Positions 25,983 to 32,800 of a DNA stretch of 64,000 nucleotides are shown here, one piece after another (position 1 is the first letter of the stretch; every line of letters starts with the position of its first letter). This DNA is from Amycolatopsis bullii (lineage in GTDB: Bacteria; Actinomycetota; Actinomycetes; Mycobacteriales; Pseudonocardiaceae), in contig NZ_BNAW01000039.1 in assembly GCF_014654205.1 (NCBI RefSeq), positions 22,162-86,161 on the forward strand, written 5' to 3'. The notes beneath the pieces were generated by a model, which did not search any database, was not told the DNA's origin, and saw only the letters and a list, made by a program, of their open reading frames with translations. Position numbers and translations under genes: made by a program.

Positions 25983-26468
25983 CTACCTCCCGGCCCGAGC
26001 CGAGTTGCCCCGGCTCCGGCGCGCTCGTGGTGCTCCCTGGGTGAAAGCGGCGGCGCCCGGCGGGCCACCGTGGTGCTGGTACTGCCGCCTCCGCTTGTGC
26101 TTCGGCAGCGGGCGCTCGGCCCGTACCCGGACGCGGCTGGCGCTGACCGCGCCCCCGGTGCCCGTGGTCACCTCTCTGGGGGTGTTCAGTTCGCGCCCGG
26201 CCATCGCGACCACGGTGCCCAGCGGGCGCTCGTGGCTGATCTTGGACGTGAGCAGCCGGGTGATCACGATGGTGGCGACGAACGCCCACGCCGTCGAGAA
26301 GAACCCGAAACTCCACCCCACCCAGCGTTCGATGCCGAGCACGACGAAGAACGTCGGGATGCCGACGAGCCAGGCGACGTACCGGGCTCTCCAGGGAAAA
26401 GTCGCTTTCGGCGGGCCGAGCCACACGGCGTCGACCCGGTAGACCTCGTCATCAGTCCTGATGCGCAC
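25983..26468 (-). CDS. VirB3/PrgI-like small membrane protein
   Basis: 161 residues. A short N-terminal segment (RIRTDDEVYRVDAVWLGPPKATFPWRAR; beginning only of relevance) leads to two close membrane helices (about 29-45 and 54-72), then a basic cytoplasmic tail rich in Arg/His/Gly. Two-helix proteins encoded just before VirB4 are the hallmark of VirB3/PrgI subunits. GTG 26468 was chosen because the preceding frame is non-native and GAGG lies 8 bases upstream. Three bases separate its stop from the VirB4-like TTG. Confidence 0.65.
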   Translation of the reverse strand: MRIRTDDEVYRVDAVWLGPPKATFPWRARYVAWLVGIPTFFVVLGIERWVGWSFGFFSTAWAFVATIVITRLLTSKISHERPLGTVVAMAGRELNTPREVTTGTGGAVSASRVRVRAERPLPKHKRRRQYQHHGGPPGAAAFTQGAPRARRSRGNSARAGR

Positions 26469-26478
26469 GCCGTCCGCC

Positions 26479-26748
26479 TCAGCCCGTGAACAGGCCGGCG
26501 AGCCACTTGCCGACGTCCACACCCGCACCGCTGACCGCGAGGCCGATGATGGCGAGCGCGATGACCACGCCGGCGAGCCGTCGCATGACACCGGCGTTGT
26601 CGCCCTTGCCGCCGCCGAGCCAGAGGAGCAGGAGTGCGACGGCCAGCAGCACGAGGGGGATGATGTTGTCGAGCAGCCACTGGCGCACGTTGCCCGTGCC
26701 CAGTTCGCCGCCGGCGGCCAGCGTGTCGAGGGTGGTCAAGGTCATCAT
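26479..26748 (-). CDS. VirB2/TrbC-like small hydrophobic subunit
   Basis: 89 residues, first gene of the secretion-like operon. Two membrane helices (IIPLVLLAVALLLLWLGGG and RRLAGVVIALAIIGLAVSG) are joined by a short GKGDNAGVM loop, the layout of pilin/VirB2-like subunits of Gram-positive type IV systems. GGGAG is 7 bases before the first ATG (26748); a second ATG follows at 26745. There is no long signal peptide, so maturation differs from classical TrbC if it is a pilin. Confidence 0.6.
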   Translation of the reverse strand: MMTLTTLDTLAAGGELGTGNVRQWLLDNIIPLVLLAVALLLLWLGGGKGDNAGVMRRLAGVVIALAIIGLAVSGAGVDVGKWLAGLFTG

Positions 26749-26811
26749 CGCGATACTCCCGGTGCGCGGTGGGGGCCGCGCGGCTCTGGCTCAGGCGGTG
26801 CTTCGAACAAC

Positions 26812-26841
26812 ATCATGGGGGCTACGAGGGGTAGTGGTCAA
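26812..26841 (-). promoter_or_regulatory. candidate promoter of secretion-like operon
   Basis: On the minus strand TTGACC (26836-26841) and CATGAT (26812-26817) are 18 bases apart, about 64 bases before the first start codon. The spacer contains a small inverted repeat CTAC-N5-GTAG that could be an operator. Weak -10, so tentative. Confidence 0.35.
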
Positions 26842-27201
26842 AGTGCGCAGCGTAGAGGCCGGCTGGCTTGTCAACCGGCGTGGTGCGGATGGCACGCGAA
26901 ATCTCCACGCCCACCATCATCGCGGCAAGGGCCCTCGGGTTGAACCCCGGCCACCCATACTTCTCAGTGTGCTGACGAACTCACCCCATTGCCCGGGATT
27001 TGCTCACTGTGGGTACTGACACTGTGGCCGTTGTGCGGCCTGGAACAGTGTTGCATGACACGAACGGCCGCCGCCCGCGAGTCCGCTCTGTGACGGTGGT
27101 CGGCCGGTCGACGGCCATGTCGATCTTGACCGCGAGCGCTGTCCGTCACGGGGTGTCCGATACTTCACAACTTTTTCACTACATAGCGTGGTCTTGGCGG
27201 T
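26842..27201. other. intergenic region without recognisable gene
   Basis: About 360 bases between the secretion-like operon promoter and the SCO6745-like stop. It is less GC-rich than the surrounding genes, with a T-rich patch near 27165-27185 (ACAACTTTTTCACTACATAG). I see no convincing gene, hairpin or repeat; short frames on both strands lack ribosome sites. It could hold further regulatory sites for the operon. Confidence 0.5.
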
Positions 27202-28056
27202 TCACGGCCGCCCGAGCGCGAAAACGCCGTCCGGGAAAGCGCCGGCCTCGACGAGACGCCGGCTGAGGCCGCGGCACAGCTCCTCGAGCCGGGCGGTCCG
27301 CTCGGGGCCCAGGTGGTCCCACGGCGCCCGCGCGGCCGTCTCGGTGGCCACCTCGAGGCGGTCGCGCAGCGCGACACCCGCGTCGGTCAGCCCGCCGTCG
27401 GCGCCGAGGATGCCGCGGTCGGTCAGCCGGGTCTCGGCGGCGGCCCACTGCTCGTCGCTCCAGCCGCGGGTGAGCTTGGCGGCGGCGAGGTTGAACCCGC
27501 GTCCGGTCGCGCTGTGGGTGACGAGGGCTTCGAGCCCGCTGAGCCCTTCCAGGACGAGCGCGGCGATGTGCCCGTCACCCCGGTACTCGCGGAGCAGGGT
27601 GACGGCGTGCCAGAGCACGAGGTGCGGCTCGCCCGGCCAGGGCAGTCCGGCGTGCGCGGCGTAGAGCGGACGGCCTTCCCCGCGGCACCCGGCGGTGGCT
27701 TCCCGCGCGAGCTCGGCGGCTTCGGCGACCTCGTCGCTCTTGACGTGGTCGCCGAGCAGCCGGGTCAGCGCCTTGCCGGTGCCGTCGAAGCGGGCGTCGA
27801 GGACCTGCTCCGGCGTGGCGAGGGTCCAGGCGCGCGGGATCGTCCGGGCGACGACCTCGGGGTTGAAGTTGTAGAAGGTGGCCGCGACGACCTCGGGCCC
27901 GACGGCCCCCATGGCCGCGGCCCGGCCCGCGAAGTACGGCATCCGCCCCGGCCGGAGCCCGGCGCCGGTGAGCGCGGCGTCGACTTCGGGCGCGAAGTAC
28001 ACGAAGGCGTGCAAGGAATCGAAAGCCGACTTGAACCGCTGCTCGTCACCCGCCAT
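27202..28056 (-). CDS. SCO6745-family (SalK-like) protein
   Basis: 284 residues, predominantly helical and cytosolic: FDSLHAFVYFAPEVDAAL, MPYFAGRAAAMGAVGPEVVAATFYNFNPEVVAR, then a winged-helix-like C-terminal part (AAETRLTDRGILGADGGLTDAGVALRDRLE...). This matches the actinobacterial SCO6745/SalK group, which has no established activity. ATG 28056 stands 6 bases after a TAGGGT -10 box, so it is probably leaderless. It is not obviously part of the secretion operon. Confidence 0.75.
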   Translation of the reverse strand: MAGDEQRFKSAFDSLHAFVYFAPEVDAALTGAGLRPGRMPYFAGRAAAMGAVGPEVVAATFYNFNPEVVARTIPRAWTLATPEQVLDARFDGTGKALTRLLGDHVKSDEVAEAAELAREATAGCRGEGRPLYAAHAGLPWPGEPHLVLWHAVTLLREYRGDGHIAALVLEGLSGLEALVTHSATGRGFNLAAAKLTRGWSDEQWAAAETRLTDRGILGADGGLTDAGVALRDRLEVATETAARAPWDHLGPERTARLEELCRGLSRRLVEAGAFPDGVFALGRP

Positions 28057-28106
28057 CCCCGCACCCTACTACCGGGTAACCACGCAACGGAACCACAATC
28101 GCGGCA

Positions 28107-28190
28107 CCCGGAGGGTCGGCCTGCGCACCTGGAGAGTCGGCTTGCGTACCTGGAGAGTCGGCTTGCGTACCCGGAGGGTCGGTTGGTGTG
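28107..28190. repeat. four 21-bp tandem repeats
   Basis: Units at 28107, 28128, 28149 and 28170, each close to CCTGGAGAGTCGGCTTGCGTA; the two middle units are identical and the outer ones differ at a few bases. There are no spacers between units. They lie upstream of the SCO6745-like gene, and I see no coding use. Confidence 0.75.
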
Positions 28191-28201
28191 CCGGAAGGGG
28201 C

Positions 28202-28338
28202 ATCACGCGTGATCCAGGAGGCATCTCGCGTGACTGGGCGGGCATCGGGCGTGACTGGGCGGGCATCACGTCGATGCCCGCTCGATCACGCGTGATGCCC
28301 CGCCAAGCACGCGTGATGCCCCGTGGATCACGCGTGAT
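28202..28338. repeat. cluster of ATCACGCGTGAT palindromes
   Basis: The 12-bp palindrome ATCACGCGTGAT occurs at 28202-28213, 28285-28296 and 28327-28338, with an 11/12 match at 28306-28317 and degenerate copies (CTCGCGTGA, GGGCGTGA) between. A GGGCATC/GATGCCC hairpin is at 28261-28279. A further perfect copy is at 42621-42632. The cluster abuts the 3' end of rnpB and may include its terminator. Confidence 0.7.
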
Positions 28339-28358
28339 GCCTCCCCGAGCACGGGTGG

Positions 28359-28757
28359 GCGGACGAGCCGGCATGTAAGCCGGATCCTGTTCCCCGGTCG
28401 CCTTGCGGCTCGCGGGGCGGCGGCCATCCATCTCGGCCTGCCGTCGCCGGCAGGCTCCAGCGGCCTACCCGCAGGCTCGGACGGGCCGTCCTCGAACGCC
28501 TGCGCAGGAGCCCGGGGGCTCCCTCTTGGCCTTGCTCCGGGTGGGGTTTACCTAGCCGTCCCGGTCACCCGGGACGCTGGTGGTCTCTTACACCACCGTT
28601 TCACCCTTACCCCCGCCGGAAGCGGGGGCGGTCTGTTTTCTGTGGCACTTTCCCGCGGGTCACCCCGGGTTGCCGTTAGCAACCACCCTGCCCTGCGGAG
28701 TCCGGACTTTCCTCGAGCCGGTCACCCGGCTCGCGACCGCCCTGCCAGCTCGTCCGC
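28359..28757 (-). ncRNA. rnpB: RNase P RNA
   Basis: Catalytic RNA that trims tRNA 5' ends. On the minus strand the conserved GAGGAAAGTCCGGACT core and ACAGAAAACAGACCGCC are present, and the ends pair as helix P1 (GGACGAGCTGGC at the 5' end with GCCGGCTCGTCC at the 3' end). About 399 bases, the size of type A actinobacterial RNAs. Exact termini are set from P1 and may be off by a few bases. Repeats follow its 3' end. Confidence 0.95.
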
Positions 28758-28772
28758 AGGCTGGATCGTAGC

Positions 28773-30008
28773 TCAGTGACCGGCCACCGCCCCGGTGCGG
28801 TGGCGCGGCCGGACCTCGGGCGGCGGCTCGGCGGGCGCCGGGTGCTGGCGGGCCAGCTCCGCGGTCCAGTGGAGGACGGCGGCCGGGCTGTCGAGACCGA
28901 TCAGGCCGACGAGCCGGCCTTGGCGGACGAAGCCGGTGATCGGCCGGGTGCCCGGGACCGGCGACTCCAGCAGCACGGTGTCGGTCGCCAGTGCCGGGCG
29001 GCCGGCGACCTGGATCCGGACGCCGTGCTGCTCGGACCAGTACCGCGGCACCGGCGTGTAGGCCGGCGAGCCCTGGGGGCCGGCGAGCAGGTTCTGGGCG
29101 GCGGCCCGGCTCATCTCCACGGCGTTGAGCCAGTGCTCCTCCCGCTGCGGAGTGGGGTCGAAGCGGAGGTTGGGCCAGCGGGCGACGTCACCCGCCGCGA
29201 CGATCGTCGACGAGCCGACGACGTGGCAGGTGGGTCCGCAGACGACGCCGTCGTCGAGCGGCAGCTTGGCGCCGCGCAGCCAGGACACCGCCGGGACGCT
29301 GCCCACGGCGACGACCACGCAGGCGACCTCGAGGGCGCGGCCGTCGGCGAACTCGAGGCCGACGTGCGTGCGCGCGGGCCGCCAGCGGCGGATGGTGGTG
29401 CCGAGTTCGAGGTGGACGCCGCGGGCGGTGTGCAGCGCCGTGAGCCAGTCGCCGATGTCGGGCCCGAGGACGTCGGCGAGCAGCGACCTCTCGCGTCCGA
29501 AGAGGACCACCTCGCGGTTCATCTCGCGCAGGCTGGAGGCGACTTCGCAGCCGATGAAGCCGTCGCCGATGACGGCGACCGGGCCGGGGTTGGTGCCGAG
29601 GGCGCGCTGGAGGGCGATCGTGTCGGCGAGGGTGCGGACGACGACCACGCGCGGGTGGCCGTGCGGCGCGCCCGGCAGGCGGCGCGGTTCGACGCCGGTG
29701 GCGATGATCAGGCCGTCGTAGTGCAGTTCCTCGTCGCGCAGGTGCACGACCTGCCGGTTCGGCGAGAGCCCGGTGACCGGCGTGCCGAAGCGCCATTCGG
29801 CGTCGACTTCGAGGGGGTCGGCGAGCAGCGTGTCGGCGCGGCTGACCGCGCCGACGAGCAGCTGCTTGGACAGCGCCGGGCGGTGGTAGGCGATGTCGGG
29901 TTCGGCGCCGAGGACGACGACTTCGCCGTCGAACCCGAGTTCGCGCAGCCGTTCGGCCGCGCGCAGGCCGGCCAGGCCGGCTCCGGCGATGACGATGCGT
30001 TCGCTCAT
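28773..30008 (-). CDS. FAD-dependent ferredoxin/rubredoxin reductase-like oxidoreductase
   Basis: 411 residues. The FAD-binding GAGLAGLRAAERLRE motif is at residues 7-21; an ATG motif (IIATGVEPRRLPG) follows; the NAD-binding site is IGDGFIGCEVASSLRE; the second FAD contact is AAGDVARWPN; and a reductase C-terminal domain ends the protein. It passes electrons from NAD(P)H to a ferredoxin, most likely the one fused to the membrane protein encoded immediately upstream, whose stop overlaps this ATG (ATGA). The downstream neighbour is rnpB. Confidence 0.88.
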   Translation of the reverse strand: MSERIVIAGAGLAGLRAAERLRELGFDGEVVVLGAEPDIAYHRPALSKQLLVGAVSRADTLLADPLEVDAEWRFGTPVTGLSPNRQVVHLRDEELHYDGLIIATGVEPRRLPGAPHGHPRVVVVRTLADTIALQRALGTNPGPVAVIGDGFIGCEVASSLREMNREVVLFGRERSLLADVLGPDIGDWLTALHTARGVHLELGTTIRRWRPARTHVGLEFADGRALEVACVVVAVGSVPAVSWLRGAKLPLDDGVVCGPTCHVVGSSTIVAAGDVARWPNLRFDPTPQREEHWLNAVEMSRAAAQNLLAGPQGSPAYTPVPRYWSEQHGVRIQVAGRPALATDTVLLESPVPGTRPITGFVRQGRLVGLIGLDSPAAVLHWTAELARQHPAPAEPPPEVRPRHRTGAVAGH

Positions 30009-30817
30009 CGGGTGGCTCCCAACAGGTGGATGGCTCTCATGGGGCAGGCGCGCGCGGCGGCCTGGACGTGCGGGACGAGCTGGGCACCCGGGCGCTTCTC
30101 GTAGGCGAGCTGCCCGTCCTGGCCGAGCTGGAAGACCTGGGGCGCCTCCGACTGGCAGACCCCGTAGGCGTGGCAGCGCTGGCTGTCGACGTCGACGCGC
30201 ACGGTGGCCGGTTCCGGGTCGTCCCCGGGTGGCGGCGGCGTGACGAGCCCCGCGCGGGCCAGCACCGCGGCGGGCAGCACCCGCAGGACCGACAGCAGGA
30301 CCGGCGGGGCGAGCAGCGTGAGGCCGGCGAGCCAGACGACGGCGAGGTGCCCGCTGGAGATGGCGCCGAGCCAGGCGTGCGCGGCGAGCAGGCCGATGGC
30401 GAGGTAGCCCACCTGGTGGAAGCGCAGCCAGCGGCCCGGCCCGGCGCCGCGGCGCAACCCCGCCGTCACCGACACCGCGATGACGAGCTCGAGGCCCGCG
30501 ATGCCCAGCGCGTGCCGCGGGGTGCCGTCGTAGAAGGGCAGGAGCAGGTCGGCGACGCCGAACGGGTCGTCCTCCAGGAAGAGGAAGGTCAGCCCGTGCA
30601 GGGTGCCGGTGGCCAGGGTGAACGCGGCGAGCACGACGTGCCCGGTGCGGATCGCGTCCTGGCCGCTGAACCGGCGGACCCAACCGGTGGCGGCCAGGAC
30701 GCCCCAGCACAGCGTCAGGCACATGCAGAGGTAGGTGAGGCGGCCGGAGAGCGCGGCGGCCTCGGCAATCCCGGTGTCGTGCGGCGACACCGTGATCAGC
30801 GCGGCGGACGGGGACAT
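30005..30817 (-). CDS. membrane cytochrome b-like domain fused to [3Fe-4S] ferredoxin
   Basis: 270 residues. The first ~195 hold about five to six membrane helices with spaced histidines (RTGHVVLAAFTLATGTLHGLTF; FHQVGYLAIGLLAAHAWLG; separate segments), the pattern of haem-coordinating ferric-reductase-like domains. The last ~65 form a ferredoxin, CHAYGVC ... ACPMRAIHL, with three cluster cysteines (CX5C then CP), typical of actinobacterial 3Fe-4S ferredoxins serving P450s. The fusion implies electron flow from the adjacent reductase through the cluster to membrane haem. Physiological acceptor unknown. Confidence 0.75.
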   Translation of the reverse strand: MSPSAALITVSPHDTGIAEAAALSGRLTYLCMCLTLCWGVLAATGWVRRFSGQDAIRTGHVVLAAFTLATGTLHGLTFLFLEDDPFGVADLLLPFYDGTPRHALGIAGLELVIAVSVTAGLRRGAGPGRWLRFHQVGYLAIGLLAAHAWLGAISSGHLAVVWLAGLTLLAPPVLLSVLRVLPAAVLARAGLVTPPPPGDDPEPATVRVDVDSQRCHAYGVCQSEAPQVFQLGQDGQLAYEKRPGAQLVPHVQAAARACPMRAIHLLGATR

Positions 30818-30824
30818 GGGGCGG

Positions 30825-31493
30825 CTACCTCCGGGTGCGCGGCTGGGGCCTGCCGGGGGTTCCGAGCAGGCGGAGCAGGCCGAACGTGGCGACGGCGGCG
30901 AGGGCCACGAGAACGGCGCCGGCGGCGATCGCCCCGCCGCCGAGGGTGTCGTCCTCAGTGGCGGAGACGAGCAGGGACGTGGTCTCGGCGAGCCCGGTGC
31001 TCTCCAGGAGCGTCAGGTGCCCGAGCGAGGTGTCGACGGCGGTCTGGGCGAACGCGCGGACGTCGTCGTCGCGGGTGCCCGCGCGGACGTCGGAGGCGAG
31101 CCCGAAGAGCGTCCCGTACTCGGCGCGGAGGCGGTTCACATAGGCGCGGTCGAAACTGTCGCCGGAGTCGGCGGCGATCTCGTCGGCCCAGCCGCGCTCC
31201 TGGTCGGTCGGCTCCCCCGGCAGGGTGACCGCGAGCCGGTCGGCGACCGCGCGCAGGGCGACGTCGAGACGGGCCTGGTCGTCGGCGATGCGGACGGCGA
31301 CGGCACGCACGCGCCGGTTGGTGGCCCGGTCGACGGCGAGCCTGCTCGACGGCACGGCCCACAGCGTGTGCTGCTTGAGCCGGGTCAGCAGGGCGCGGTC
31401 GGTCTGCTGCAGTTCCCCGGCCGACGCCGGCACGGCACAGCCCAGCGCCAGCGCGGTCGCAGCGGCCAGCAACGCCACCAATCGGAGCGGCAT
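30825..31493 (-). CDS. DUF4142-like secreted, membrane-tethered protein
   Basis: 222 residues: signal peptide ending near ASAGE, a helical extracytoplasmic domain (QQTDRALLTRLKQHTLWAVPSS..., VRIADDQARLDVALRAVA, ferritin-like pattern of DUF4142), and a C-terminal helix (AIAAGAVLVALAAVATFGLL) with basic tail. It lies 7 bases upstream of the ferredoxin fusion gene on the same strand and is probably the first gene of that operon. The perfect CRP-type site is about 90 bases upstream of its start. Confidence 0.78.
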   Translation of the reverse strand: MPLRLVALLAAATALALGCAVPASAGELQQTDRALLTRLKQHTLWAVPSSRLAVDRATNRRVRAVAVRIADDQARLDVALRAVADRLAVTLPGEPTDQERGWADEIAADSGDSFDRAYVNRLRAEYGTLFGLASDVRAGTRDDDVRAFAQTAVDTSLGHLTLLESTGLAETTSLLVSATEDDTLGGGAIAAGAVLVALAAVATFGLLRLLGTPGRPQPRTRR

Positions 31494-31579
31494 CCCCGTT
31501 GTCCCTTCGCGAAGAAGTCCTCACCTCCTGGTACGGGGAGAACGCGCGATCCGGTTCTCGCCGTCACCTTTTAGTGACC

Positions 31580-31595
31580 TGTGACCTGCATCACA
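31580..31595. promoter_or_regulatory. perfect CRP/FNR-type binding site
   Basis: TGTGACCTGCATCACA matches TGTGA-N6-TCACA exactly, the consensus of Crp in enteric bacteria and mycobacteria. A second half site TGTGA is at 31604-31608. It lies in the 248-base divergent space between the DUF4142 operon and the ECF sigma gene, so it could act on either. Confidence 0.65.
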
Positions 31596-31741
31596 AGACA
31601 CATTGTGAACCGGTCTGCGGCCACCCGTGCGGAGGCGCCGCCGAATTAAGTCGGGAAACTAATGCATATGGCCTATTAAGTGTTTTTGCGCTACGCTCCG
31701 ATGACCCCACGGTCCGCCAGTCAGGTGAGGTTGCGAGCTTT

Positions 31742-32320
31742 ATGGAAGCACTGGGAAGAGAAGGTCGCGGCCACGTCGGCTACGCGTCGTCCGCAACCGC
31801 GGTCGACACCGGCCCCGCCACCGGAGACGATCTCGTCCCGCTGCTCTACAAGGACTTCCGCGCCACCCTGTTTGCGCAGGTCATGAGCCTGACGAACCAT
31901 GACCGGCAGTGGACCGAAGACGTGGTGCAGGAGACCATGATCCGGGCCTGGCAGCACTCCGACACGCTCGAGCGCGAGCCCGGAATGCTGCGCGGATGGC
32001 TGCTCACCGTGGCCCGGCGGATCGTCATCGACGGCTGGAGGAATCGCCGCGTCCGCCCGCAGGAGGTCGCTCTGGAGATCCCGGAAAACGCCGAGTCCAC
32101 GGACCGCACGGACAGCTCGTTAGCCGCGCTAACGATTACTCGGGCATTGCGGGAACTGGACGCCAAATATCAGTCGGTCATCTACGAGACGTATCTCGCG
32201 GGAAACACCGTTCGGCAGGCTGCGGAAATTCTCGGAATTCCGGAGGGAACCGTCAAATCGCGGTTGTACACGGCGATGCGGCAATTGCGGAAGGCGCTCG
32301 GGGAAGTGACGATCCGATGA
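31742..32320 (+). CDS. ECF RNA polymerase sigma factor
   Basis: 192 residues. Region 2 (LLYKDFRATLFAQVMSLTNH...WTEDVVQETMIRAWQH) binds core and the -10; region 4 (ALRELDAKYQSVIYETYLAG...AAEILGIPEGTVKSRLYTAM) binds the -35. GGTGAGG lies a little far before ATG 31742, so the start is the best available rather than certain. It is coupled by ATGA overlap to a zinc anti-sigma gene. The upstream region is unusually AT-rich, with ATTAAGT repeated 30 bases apart (31645, 31675). Target genes not identifiable here. Confidence 0.9.
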   Translation: MEALGREGRGHVGYASSATAVDTGPATGDDLVPLLYKDFRATLFAQVMSLTNHDRQWTEDVVQETMIRAWQHSDTLEREPGMLRGWLLTVARRIVIDGWRNRRVRPQEVALEIPENAESTDRTDSSLAALTITRALRELDAKYQSVIYETYLAGNTVRQAAEILGIPEGTVKSRLYTAMRQLRKALGEVTIR

Positions 32321-32784
32321 GCGGGCGGAAGGGGGAGGCCGCGGCCTACGGGCTCGGCGTCCACGACGATCCGGAGGAGTTCGAAGCCCACCTGCGGGGC
32401 TGCGCCCGCTGCCGGGGCCGGGTCGCCGGGTTCACCCCGGTGGCCGGCGCATTGGCCGAGGCGGTGCGGCTCGGCTACCTGCCGCCGGGCGACGGGGCGG
32501 CCCGGCGCCGGAAGTCGGCCGGGGCGGCGGCCCTGCGGGGTCCTGCGGCCGGCCCGCTCCTGCTGCTCGCGCTGGGCGTGGCCGCAACGACTCTTGCGGG
32601 GGTCCGGGTGGCGGAGCCCCCGGCCCGCGGCGAAGCCGCGGATGCCATGGCCTTCTGCGGGCACCGGCCGGCTGTCGGGAAGATCCGGTTCGCAACCGCT
32701 GCGTCCATCGTCTCCCCTGGTCAGGTCGTTGCCGGTACCGGCAGCGGACCTCGGTCACTCCCGTGGTCGGCCGGTTTCCAGTAG
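32317..32784 (+). CDS. zinc anti-sigma factor with repeat-derived C-terminus
   Basis: 155 residues. The ZAS signature H25-X3-C29-X2-C32 is in FEAHLRGCARCRG, and one membrane helix follows (GPLLLLALGVAATTLAG). The sequence after the helix (VRVAEPPARGEAADAM) is encoded by a double-hairpin repeat, and the rest (FCGHRPAVGKIRF...) has no family look, so the original extracytoplasmic domain may have been lost or replaced. It should hold the upstream sigma factor at the membrane. Overlaps the sigma stop by ATGA. Confidence 0.75.
   Translation: MSGRKGEAAAYGLGVHDDPEEFEAHLRGCARCRGRVAGFTPVAGALAEAVRLGYLPPGDGAARRRKSAGAAALRGPAAGPLLLLALGVAATTLAGVRVAEPPARGEAADAMAFCGHRPAVGKIRFATAASIVSPGQVVAGTGSGPRSLPWSAGFQ
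32598..32641. repeat. double-hairpin palindromic repeat, copy B (inside the anti-sigma gene)
   Basis: Hairpin 1 GGGGGTCCG/CGGA-G-CCCCC (32598-32621, one bulged G) and hairpin 2 CCGCGGC/GCCGCGG with GAA loop (32625-32641). Nearly identical to copy A at 3614-3658, with a compensatory base-pair swap in hairpin 2. Here it is read in the sense direction as VRVAEPPARGEAAD. Confidence 0.75.
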
Positions 32785-32800
32785 TCTGCCCCAACCCAAC

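Noticed and set aside
16267..26748. Integrated conjugative element
   Set aside because: No relaxase, integrase, excisionase, tRNA target or att repeats were found on either side; base composition matches the neighbours. It remains possible only if its ends lie outside the window.
26964..27149. 61-codon minus-strand frame upstream of the secretion-like operon
   Set aside because: No ribosome site and no recognisable composition; more likely leader or regulatory DNA.
28107..28190. CRISPR array
   Set aside because: The 21-bp units are directly adjacent with no spacers and no cas genes are present.
27313..28212. 300-codon plus-strand frame containing HLESRLAYLESRLAY-like repeats
   Set aside because: It is antisense to the SCO6745-like gene, and the repeats are just the 21-bp DNA units read through.
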